Assembly (NCBI GenBank): GCA_021464415.1
Contig: CM038463.1
Location: forward strand, 114,854,790-114,918,789
Length of the DNA: 64,000 nucleotides
Source: Lonicera japonica
Lineage: Eukaryota; Streptophyta; Magnoliopsida; Dipsacales; Caprifoliaceae
Direction of reading: 5' to 3'
Each line of letters starts with the position of its first letter. Position 1 is the first letter of the stretch. Under the pieces are notes generated by a model that saw only the letters and a program-made list of their open reading frames with translations, did no database searches and had not been told where the DNA came from. Both the position numbers and the translations under genes were made by a program. Positions 56,701-64,000 of this stretch are shown in pieces.

Positions 56701-57896
56701 AGATCACAGAGTTGCCCAACAGATATGAGATTAATAGTCAATTTTGGTATGTGAAAAGTAGAGGGAAGAGATAACGTGGATGTTGATATATGGCCAATGT
56801 GGGTGACAGGTAAAGAAGAGCCATCAGCAGTTGTAATAGGAGATATGTGTGTGGTAGAATTTTTAGAGAGAAAAATTGTGGAATCAGAAGTCATGTGATT
56901 GCAGCAGCCGGAGTCAAAATACCAAGAGGTACCTGGAGTTACAGACATTGCATTAGCCGAACCAGATAAAACCTGTTTTAACATATCAGCAAGATCATTA
57001 TTGGTGACGACTGGATTTGGATTGGATGGCTGTAAATTGGAGGCGGCAGCAGTAACAGACTTGGCATTAGATTTTCTGCCAGGATTCTTGTAGCAATCAG
57101 AACCCCAATGTTTTGGTCCACGCTTATGACAATACTTGCACACTCGTTTAGGACAATAGAGTAATACGTGGGTTGTTTCATGGCAATAGGTGCAGACATC
57201 GGATGATTTCGTGGATTTAGATTGTGTGACAGCAAGTACTTCGGATGAAATATGAGAATTTGTACCAAGTCGAGTTTCTTCAAAATGGAGTGCGGTAACA
57301 ACATCATCAAGAGTTGGTAGTGGGTGGCGATGCAAGAGAGACGCTCGGACAGTCTCAAACTTGTTATGAAGTGCCATGAGAAGAGTCATCACTTGCTGTT
57401 GATCTCTGTAAGCAATGAATTTGGAGGCATCGATGGGACATGACCAGACGGGTTCTGAAGAGGCCAATTGATCCCAAAGGATTTGCATTTCAGATAGAAA
57501 TTCATCAATGGTTTGACCAGGTTGTTGACGTTTGGCATGGAGAGAAGTCAACAGTTGATACTGGTGAGCAAGATCCTTGGTTGTGTATCTAATTTTCAAG
57601 AAGTCCCAAACTTCCTTTCCGGTTGAGAAGCGTCCAAATTGTTGACTGATGGTAGGAATTGAAGTATTGCGGCACCAAGTGATAATATCACCATTTTTGG
57701 CAATCCAGTCATCTTGTCTTGTAGCATATTTGTCATCCGATTCATCTTGCTGTTGGGTTGGTGTGGTAACCTCTCCAGTAATGAGACGCCATACTCGACG
57801 TGCTTGAAGGAAACTAGTCATGGCTTGAGACCAGTGAGTATAGTTGGGCCCATTGAGAATGATGGAAATTGGGCGAGAGATTTCAGTGCGTTCCAT
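53781..57896 (-). CDS. Copia gag-pol polyprotein (element 3)
   Basis: One open frame. The track could extend to 57995 through a poly-Lys stretch encoded by the A tract, but MERTEISRPISIILNGPNY at 57896 is the natural gag start. Domains: gag (NYTHWSQAMTSFLQARRVW); two zinc-binding knuckles (CTYCHETTHVLLYC and CKYCHKRGPKHWGSDC); protease WYFDSGCCNHM, with Cys where most relatives have Ala after DSG; integrase ([32 protein letters not shown]); reverse transcriptase ([22 protein letters not shown]); RNase H (SDSDWAGDPTDRRSTTGY, CDNQSAIQIAHN). No stop or frameshift is visible. Confidence 0.93.
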   Translation of the reverse strand: MERTEISRPISIILNGPNYTHWSQAMTSFLQARRVWRLITGEVTTPTQQQDESDDKYATRQDDWIAKNGDIITWCRNTSIPTISQQFGRFSTGKEVWDFLKIRYTTKDLAHQYQLLTSLHAKRQQPGQTIDEFLSEMQILWDQLASSEPVWSCPIDASKFIAYRDQQQVMTLLMALHNKFETVRASLLHRHPLPTLDDVVTALHFEETRLGTNSHISSEVLAVTQSKSTKSSDVCTYCHETTHVLLYCPKRVCKYCHKRGPKHWGSDCYKNPGRKSNAKSVTAAASNLQPSNPNPVVTNNDLADMLKQVLSGSANAMSVTPGTSWYFDSGCCNHMTSDSTIFLSKNSTTHISPITTADGSSLPVTHIGHISTSTLSLPSTFHIPKLTINLISVGQLCDLGLTILFSSSGCHVQDPRTGQVIGIGRKVGRMFELIHLRTPPHVPISTLAAAPTIPTSSMDLWHSRLGHMSIDKLRTLISTGRLGTVKSENISCLSCQLGKQPALSFNKSTSLSSAAFDLIHSDVWGPSPHDTMGGSKYFVVFIDDYTRFTWIFLMKNRSELPQLYYHFAQMIQTQFSRPIKILRADNAMEYKESNFLNFLRQQGTISQYSCPGTSQQNGRAERKHRHILDTVRTLLISSGCPERFWGEAALTAVYTINRHPIPTFHNQSPYERLYGNTPDYNPLKVFGCACFVLLQPHEHSKLEPRSRLCCFLGYGIEHKGYRCWDPVSKRLRVSRHVIFWEHKMFSSISKFHVSNPTIIPFFTSSTDDLHPLHTSVTPTSEPEPPDSTSSSEISLPTDSTSPNPDPNSSINISPGPATDYPNDTDSSTDPAIQSIPRQSTRVRQLPHHLRDYHCYSTIFSHHEPSSYKEASSNPLWQQAMTEELQALEKAQTWELVNLPPGKTAVGCKWVYKIKTKSDGSIDRYKARLVAKGFNQEYGIDYEETFAPVARLTSVRSLIAVAAIRKWKLFQMDVKNAFLNGDLSEEVYMKPPPGFHHSSTQVCKLRRALYGLKQAPRAWFEKFSSTIQTMGFTSSAYDYGLFIRKRTTGITLLVLYVDDMIITGDDTSGISELKQSLSRHFEMKDLGRLNYFLGLEVLSDSAGYYLSQAKYASDLLSRAGITDCKTASTPLETSTKLTPLDGTPLSDATLYRQLVGSLVYLTVTRPDIAHAVHIVSQFMAAPRSTHYTAVLRILRYIKGTMFHGLQFSSTSSFELRAYSDSDWAGDPTDRRSTTGYCIFLGDSLISWRSKKQTLVSRSSTEAEYRALADTAQEIVWLRWLLSDMGVPQHLPTVLKCDNQSAIQIAHNDVFHERTKHIEIDCHFIRQHISSNTIRLIPISSIDQPADIFTKVHPTGRFQNLLSKLKLTSHLPP

Positions 57897-57946
57897 TGGC
57901 TTGGGTAAGAGGTTGCTGGAGAATGTGAAAGAAAATGAGTAGGACT

Positions 57947-57950
<4 letters not shown>

Positions 57951-57980
<30 letters not shown>
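57951..57980 (-). repeat. long A tract (T run on + strand) upstream of gag, element 3
   Basis: About 30 T on the + strand, ending about 55 bases before the likely gag ATG. It parallels the tract in element 2. Confidence 0.9.
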
Positions 57981-57983
<3 letters not shown>

Positions 57984-57989
57984 GAGATA

Positions 57990-58290
57990 ACACAAGACCA
58001 GAAGATTTAGGGGCTACAATAACGGAACCAGAAAGTTTGAGGGCTAAAATATAAAAAATTAGAAGGTTTACGGGCTAAAACAGAAGGTTTAGAAAGTTTT
58101 AGGGGCTAAAACAGAAATATCAGAAAAGGTTTAGGGGTTAAAATAAGAAAATCAGAAGGTGTACGGGCTAAAACAAAAAGTTTAAAAAGTTTAAGGGCTA
58201 AAACAGAAATATCAGAAAGTTTAGAGGCTAAAACAGAAATATCAGAAAGTTTAGGGGCTAAAACAGAAATATCAGAACGTTTAGGGTTAA
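57990..58290 (-). repeat. tandem repeat of about 30 bp in the leader of Copia element 3
   Basis: Ten imperfect units with the core AAATATCAGAAAGTTT and the end GGGGCTAAAAC on the + strand. The last three units are nearly identical and earlier ones are more diverged, as in a minisatellite growing from one end. Confidence 0.85.
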
Positions 58291-58373
58291 ATTGTAAATA
58301 GATCTGACGGAATCTGGAATATTCCGTTAACATCTAACGGCAAACAAACGGCGTTAACAGATGATGTGGTGCT

Positions 58374-58580
58374 GACGTGGCGTTGACCGGTGCTGACGTG
58401 GCGTTGACTGGATGCCACGTGTCGCTGACGTGGCGTTGACCGGTGCTGACGTGGCGTTGACTGGAATGACACGTGTCGCTGACGTGGATGCCACGTGGCG
58501 CTGACGTGGATGCCACGTGGCAGTGAACGACTGCTGATTTGGATGACACGTGGCGCTAGGGCTGACGTGGTAGCCACGTG
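58374..58580 (-). promoter_or_regulatory. array of TGACGTGG and CACGTG boxes in the leader of Copia element 3
   Basis: Thirteen ACGT cores in about 207 bp: seven TGACGTGG boxes and six CACGTG G-box palindromes, in a repeat built from GCTGACGTGGCGTTGAC and GATGCCACGTGTC units. ACGT-core boxes bind plant bZIP and bHLH factors, and TGACGTGG matches the unfolded-protein-response element consensus TGACGTGR. It lies between primer site and gag. Function is inferred only. Confidence 0.65.
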
Positions 58581-58895
58581 TCTTTCTTCTTCACTGAGAG
58601 GCGCGTGAGAATGACGCTGTTTCTGGCCGTGGCTGTTGGTGGCGCGTGAGAGCGCGTGCGGTGGTCAAATCTGTTGATTAAAACGCGGTTTGGATCGATT
58701 TCTCAGTAGGATCATTATTATGCGATTATTTATGGATTTGGATATATATACGGGATGAACGAAGCTGTTGCAGGTCTGTATGTGGTGTATGTGGTGTTTA
58801 AGGTGGTTATTGGGTGTAGGGGTTGGTTAGGAGAATGCTGTGGTTTTGGAGACGGCAGAGTAGCAATAAGTGGAGGTGGTGAAGAATTAGGATCC

Positions 58896-58906
58896 CTCTG
58901 ATACCA
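58896..58906 (-). other. primer-binding site of Copia element 3
   Basis: CTCTGATACCA on the + strand, directly against the right LTR. Complementary to initiator-methionine tRNA. Confidence 0.9.
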
Positions 58907-59152
58907 TGTAGAAAACTAAAGAGAGAATAAATTGTTCTTGATATTATTCATATGTCTTTGTTTACAATGGAAATGTCCTGAATATATACAAGAGAAGGAG
59001 GAGACATGACAGCCTAAGTCATGAGGGAGACAAGAAGAATAAAGGAAAGGAATGGAATAAAGGGAAAGGAGAAGCTTTACAACAATGGTGCATGCTTTAC
59101 AATAATGGATATACAACTCATTTATAATATACAACTAATTTCTAATCTAACA
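58907..59152 (-). repeat. 5' LTR of Copia element 3 (right copy)
   Basis: 246 bp, promoter LTR of the minus-strand element, by eye identical to 53522-53767. Followed by the GTTTA duplication. Confidence 0.93.
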
Positions 59153-59169
59153 GTTTATACTATGAGCAG

Positions 59170-60400
59170 CACCTTGTTGAGGCCTATGAAAAGTTGTCAG
59201 CTAAGACAGAAATATTTTCCACTGCTGTTGCTTTATGGGATGTAGATTTCTATGTCAAGATTGATGATGATGTTCATGTAAACATAGGTAATGTGAGATC
59301 CAATTTTATCTTTAACAACTACTTTCCTTTTTAACACGATTTCTTGTTTAATTGTAAGAAGCATTGAACATGATTTAGTTTATGCAACACCCAGGTAACA
59401 GATTTTATTTTTTTTTCAGTCTTGCCTTCAATAAAAAATTAGCAAACTTTTTTTTTTTTGCAAGTTATGGCCTTCCTGTTAGTATTAAAACATTCTGATG
59501 TCACTGAGGCGATCAACTCTTCACTTATAGCAGGAACACTGGCAAGAACTTTAGTCAATCACCATAACAAACCCTGGCTGTATATCGGCTGCATGAAGTA
59601 CGACGAGGTATTTTTTGAGAAGTAAGCAGAGTTGCCACTTTTTAGTCAGTGTAAGGGCGTTATTTGGTTTCTAAATTTTGTTAAAACAGGGGAGTGAGAT
59701 ACCATGAACCAGAGCATTGGAAATTGGTGAAGAAGGAAACAATTACCTATGCCATGCTTCGGGTCATATATATGCTATTTCAAAAAGAGTTGGCTCTTTA
59801 TATTTGGAAAAACCAGTAAGTTGCTACTGCTCTTTTCATATTTGGCTAAACCAAGTTTCTAGACTTCAGTTTTCATCACTCTTTGGTCTTTGTCATCTCA
59901 GGGACATACTGCACAGGTATGCCAATGAAGATGTTTCTCTGGGAACTTGGTTAATTGGATTAAATGTGGAGCATGTTGATGGGAGCCTGTGTTGTGGTAC
60001 CCCAACTGGTAAAGCTCTTTGTGCCACCGTTTTGTCCTATCAAGAAAACATAGTCTTTGTGCCATTGTTTTGTCCAATCAAGAAAATATTTAAGACCAAT
60101 TTGATCAAAATGTCATGCTAATGTTTCGTTCCAACTAAAACTTATATCTAGGTAAGTTCAAAACAAAACTAAAAAGTGGGATTGAGAACAACATTGGGTG
60201 ATATAATTGTGGGTGAAGATTGCGAGTGGGAGGCTCTGCAGATGGGGCGTGGATGTGCTGCTACATATGATAGGAAGTGCAGCAGAATTTGCAACACTTG
60301 CAGAGAGGATAAAGGAATCCATGAGGCATGTAGAGATGACCAGAGCGTGTTCTTCCAAACTGATGGGGAAGGTTTTGACTTTGAGCAACCACACAGATGA
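59170..60400 (+). pseudogene. GT31 galactosyltransferase pseudogene, 3' part
   Basis: Exon-like pieces with preserved splice sites: 59170-59287 (HLVEAYEKLSAKTE, then FYVKIDDDVHVNI with the DxD-type metal site), 59534-59621 (TLARTLVNHHNKPWLYIGCMK), 59690-59815 (GVRYHEPEHWK, then GNNYLCHASGHIYAIS in another frame, so a one-base shift near 59718), 59902-60008 (LHRYANEDVSLGTWLIGL, VEHVDGSLCCGTP) and 60219-60400 (DCEWEAL, then a Cys-rich tail to TGA). Order and content match the catalytic half of plant beta-1,3-galactosyltransferases. With the upstream pieces it forms one gene broken by two Copia insertions, at least three frameshifts and one stop. Confidence 0.82.
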
Positions 60401-62988
60401 ATTGGTATGTTCTTGTGCAATCTTTGTATGCTGTATAATTAAGAATTTATGTATTATTGTTACAGCAAAATTCATTGAAATTCTAGGCAACATTTATGAT
60501 CCTTACGCTAGCTAGTAGTTGAGTAAAAGGGAGTATAATTTTTACCTTCGATAATAGGTTAGTACTAAGATCAGGCAAACAACATCTTGCACCAACCCAT
60601 TCCCTTTTGTCAAAGACGAAAGAAAGAAAAGTGAATGACCTTTTCATAGTATACTACCTAATTCAACCTAAAAGATTTTCTTCCCTAACAACTACACCTA
60701 CTACCATAACAAACTAGACTTTATTTTGAAAAGTGAGATTATCTCAATGGCGCCACTGGAGCTCACCGGCCTGCTGGTTTTGAGTTTAAATTTCTCCTCC
60801 CTTTCCTCACCTAGCTTGAACACCTCAACCTGAATCACCAGTGCCACGCAAAATAAAAAAAAGCAAGTAAAATAACTCAATTGAATGGGGTTTAGCTGAT
60901 CATATCATTCTTGTATAGCTATTTTTTGTTTTGTTGTTTTTTAGGTTTTGGATTTGTATTTGATTTTTACTTCTTCAGTTGCTGTAATATTGTTTTGTTG
61001 ATGATCTAATATATTTTTTCAAATTTAGCCAAAAAAATAAAAAAGTTAAAACAACTCAACGAGACAGGATGATGACCAATTTGAAGAAAAGCCCTAAATG
61101 ATTACGAAAAAGGTTTAGAGTTTCCGAAACTAGTAGTTCAGAAAACCAGCTGCAGGGCCTCAGTTTGACGGTTATTCAACCGGTTACTCATATAGTCCAG
61201 TGCATTGTAAAAAAAAAAATACAAGGTACATTTCTTAATATGGAACCCATCAACTCATTGATAATGAGTTGATGTAGCACAATGAAGAAGAGGCCGTAAG
61301 GATCCCATTTAACGAACACATATAAAATATCACAGACACACACGCATATGTTTGTGCATGAGGGAGTGAGAGAGAACATGCACTATGTACCCTTTGCAAT
61401 GTACCTACCGGAAAATGGAAAGGTGAGAGACAACATATCTTATACTTAATTTTGCAATGTACCTATGAGTAGAACAAAATTCTACATATACGTGATATTG
61501 GCACGGCTCAATTAAATAACACAGCTCTACACTAAGAGAGTGATGCTTTCTAATTGAACCGCGCCAATATCCCGGTATTTTATTGTTGCTATACCCCACT
61601 GGATCCAAGTACGTACACTTGAACTCCACCATGCCATTTCTCCAATTAGCTGCTCCAAACAAAGTGTGTGATTATGAATGAACACGAAGAGACATACATG
61701 TATATAGACCACATATGTGGTGAGAATTGAATGAGATATATAGCATCGTGGGAGATCGAATCTCATTTATTCATGAACGAACAAGCAAACAAACATGTAT
61801 ATTTATGTGATGTGAAGGGGGGGAGGGAGAGAGAGCGCGCATTGAATTTGGCAACAACCAAGGAACAAAAAGGAGGGTTGGTTGGGGCAATTAATATTTA
61901 TATATTCAAAAGCAAAAGAAAGATGGAAAACATATATATAGAGAGAGAGGAGAAGCAAAAGTCGAAGGCTTTCGTTCAAAATTAATATGCATTTATGATG
62001 TATGAGGCGAGTGGTTGGAAAAGGTCATGTTAATACCATGACCCCCCCTCCCCCATTTTTAATACTCGTCCTGATTTATAGGCTTCTTGTTTTGGTGAAA
62101 GATCCTCACTTAGATTTCATGTTCGGGGTCTAATATCGGTTCCACTTAACTAAAAGGGATGTTTAAAGGACTCGTGATAAGAATTCAAGTATAAAAAAAA
62201 CAAAAGTACAATATGTATTAAATGATACATTAATTTTGATGCAATACTTAATTTTTTTTATTTATAACACTAGTCATAGTGTACATACTTTGCACGTGGC
62301 TAGACAACGAATAATAAACATACAAATTAAATTAATGTTAATTACATATAAGTTAAAAAATAATTATGAAAAATAAATTGTTTTTCAAAAATATTTAGAC
62401 TTGAAATAGAAATTTTTTTAAAGGAATACTATTATTTGAAAAAAAATTTGAGCCTAAATACTGAAGAGTTGTAAATAAAACCATGTAAATATTATTTTTT
62501 GTCATAGAAATATTAAATACTTCTTGTTTTCATTATATTTCTCCCTTTGGATTCTGTTTAATAGCAATATGAAAAATGATAGAAAAAAAATAACTAATTT
62601 GAGTGAAAAGTCGAAAAATAAGTTGAGCCTTGTGATAAGATAGTCTCGTTATCATGCTTTTTTCACAAGTATACGTTCTCCATCATTCTCTCTTATTTTG
62701 GAAATTTTTTATTCCTCACTCTCCAAATAAAATTTATCCATGCAAAAACCAAAAGTAGGAGTTAATTTCACCGCATGTCTCAACTTATTTTTCATCTTCT
62801 TAAACAAATCATTTTTTTCCTACTATTTTTGATATTGCTATCAAAAGGAGCTTTGAGTTTATCATGTTAATATATAGATTTCGTTATAAAAATATTGTTG
62901 TTAAACTTCATTAAGCTTCTACTAAAGAAAATAATGTATTGAGTGTTTCTATATTACGCTCGAATAATAAATTTTTGCCCGAGAGCTT
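60401..62988 (+). other. gene-free 3' spacer
   Basis: AT-rich, no supported gene. A stretch at about 60735-60800 (ATCTCAATGGCGCCA, then GGTTTTGAGTTTAAATTTC) looks loosely like a tRNA-derived SINE head. A C-rich run lies near 62042. Confidence 0.4.
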
Positions 62989-63130
62989 TAGCTTAAGTGG
63001 CATCAGCCCTGCCCTCCCACTTGGAAAGTCGTGGGTTTAATTTCCTTCCCAGTAGGATTGGTAGGATTTTCAAAGCTAGAGAGTTAGACCTTCATTTATT
63101 TCTTAAATAATTTTTGGGTTCAGATGGAGA
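62980..63130 (+). mobile_element. tRNA-derived SINE-like sequence
   Basis: TAGCTTAAGTGG at 62989-63000 matches the RNA polymerase III box A consensus, and GGTTTAATTTCC at 63034-63045 is close to box B with normal spacing. The tail end and flanking duplication could not be fixed. Confidence 0.5.
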
Positions 63131-63659
63131 AATGTGTTGTATGCAAATAAAGATACGTACCCTCTAGTTCTTGTGATAGTATAAATGTTGTATGTTTTTA
63201 GGGTTTAATTATGCATACCTTAGATGCATAAGACAATTTTTTTTTTGTGGGAACTAAAAAAACACTTCTCAAAGAATATGAAAAACAGTAGTATTTATAT
63301 TTTTGAATACCCCATAAGTGAAATACGGTTTTAGTGGATCTTCTTGTGTATTACTTTTAATTTTTTATTTTTTTTAAACAACAATTCACAGAAGGAAAAC
63401 ATGACATATAAAAGAGGGATACTAAATGTACTATACATGTTCAAAGTGTACTTTATTAAGCTATGTCAATCTATAATCCAAACTAATGTGAGTTTTATTT
63501 GTTTTATTGGTAGTAATTCAATCCAATTTGGACACTAAAGGGTAATATCAAAATTCAACAGAGACAACTTATAAAAAGAAGAAAAAATTCATAGAATCCT
63601 AATCTCATAGTAATATAAAACTCTACGAGTCAGAATCACTGCTAATATGATTTGTATAA

Positions 63660-63820
63660 AACCAAAGGTTTTTATTGTTTTATTTTTAAGGGATATCTAA
63701 GTCTCTCTTAACTCTACAAATAAAGAAAAAAATATCTCCCACCAGCTCCCTAACTCAAACCATTGACCTCAAGTTATGAGTGAAAGTTGTCTACTACCGG
63801 GTCAACCCCTCTCTTCAAAA
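63660..63820 (-). mobile_element. second possible SINE-like sequence, minus strand
   Basis: Read on the minus strand, GGGGTTGACCCGGTAGTAG resembles a tRNA-type head and GAGGTCAATGGTTTGAG resembles a worn box B, followed by an AT-rich tail. Target duplication not found. Confidence 0.3.
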
Positions 63821-64000
63821 CGAAGTTAAACCTTGTATATAAGTTAAACAATAAATAATTGAATTGTCATGGACTTTATTAATTAGTGTAAAGGTGGTTG
63901 TTTTTATTATAAATTAAATAATTCAATCTTATGAATTATAAGTTATACAATTCAATATTATGAAAAATCTATTTTATGTTAAAACAGAACCACAAAATGT

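Larger units (their letters stand above)
53522..59152 (-). mobile_element. full-length Ty1/Copia retrotransposon (element 3)
   Basis: A 5631-bp element. Its 246-bp LTRs appear identical (TGTAGAAAAC...TCTAACA). It has a perfect duplication GTTTA (53517-53521, 59153-59157), an initiator-Met primer site, a GAGGGGGGG-type polypurine tract and an uninterrupted gag-pol frame. It landed just upstream of the acceptor of a GT31 pseudogene exon. It is a different lineage from element 2: different LTR, two zinc knuckles instead of one, and a different leader. Confidence 0.95.

Noticed and set aside
58287..58577. Repeated-peptide frames (HVSATWHPRQ type) in the Copia element 3 leader
   Set aside because: They are by-products of the ACGT tandem repeat read in several frames; no start context or domain.
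46237..60400. Functional galactosyltransferase with very long introns
   Set aside because: Several frame changes and a TAG inside conserved blocks cannot be bridged by the visible splice sites.

Overview
This is nuclear DNA of a flowering plant, most likely a eudicot. The signs are an AT-rich background, multi-exon genes with GT-AG introns, plant-only gene families (DUO3, starch synthase III, S40) and plant Copia, RTE and SINE elements. The species cannot be told from the sequence alone.

All host genes lie on the + strand. (1) 46-17391: a DUO POLLEN 3-like (GON4L-related) nuclear regulator in eight exons whose joined frame is open and divisible by three. Intron 3 holds a Copia element (2532-7904) and intron 4 an intact RTE-type LINE (9759-12888). 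(2) 19015-32149: a chloroplast starch synthase III in 16 exons encoding 1188 aa, with three starch-binding modules and a GT5 catalytic domain. Its introns hold a SINE and a large array of hairpin-forming repeats. (3) 37601-38170: a single-exon S40-type senescence regulator. (4) 46237-60400: a decayed beta-1,3-galactosyltransferase (GT31) gene with frameshifts and a stop codon, split by two full-length Copia elements (47718-53122 and 53522-59152, both minus strand). Both have identical LTRs, perfect 5-bp target duplications and uninterrupted gag-pol frames.

The gene-poor parts carry DNA-transposon debris. There are two copies of one long foldback family (34470-35796 and 44098-45486), a 398-bp palindromic MITE with a 10-bp duplication, a 516-bp hAT-type MITE with an 8-bp duplication, and a TTCGG-rich element. 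The last 3.6 kb has tRNA-derived SINE-like pieces and no gene.

The three living genes share no pathway: male germline transcription control, starch chain elongation, and senescence. The common theme is intronic transposon load. Exons of DUO3 and SS3 stay clean while their introns swell; the GT31 gene has lost its frame. No new multi-gene system was found. The least ordinary signals are the cis-motif arrays in the untranslated leaders of the two young Copia elements (CGCG boxes in one; TGACGTGG and CACGTG boxes in the other), the hairpin array in SS3 intron 14, and the repeated foldback family.
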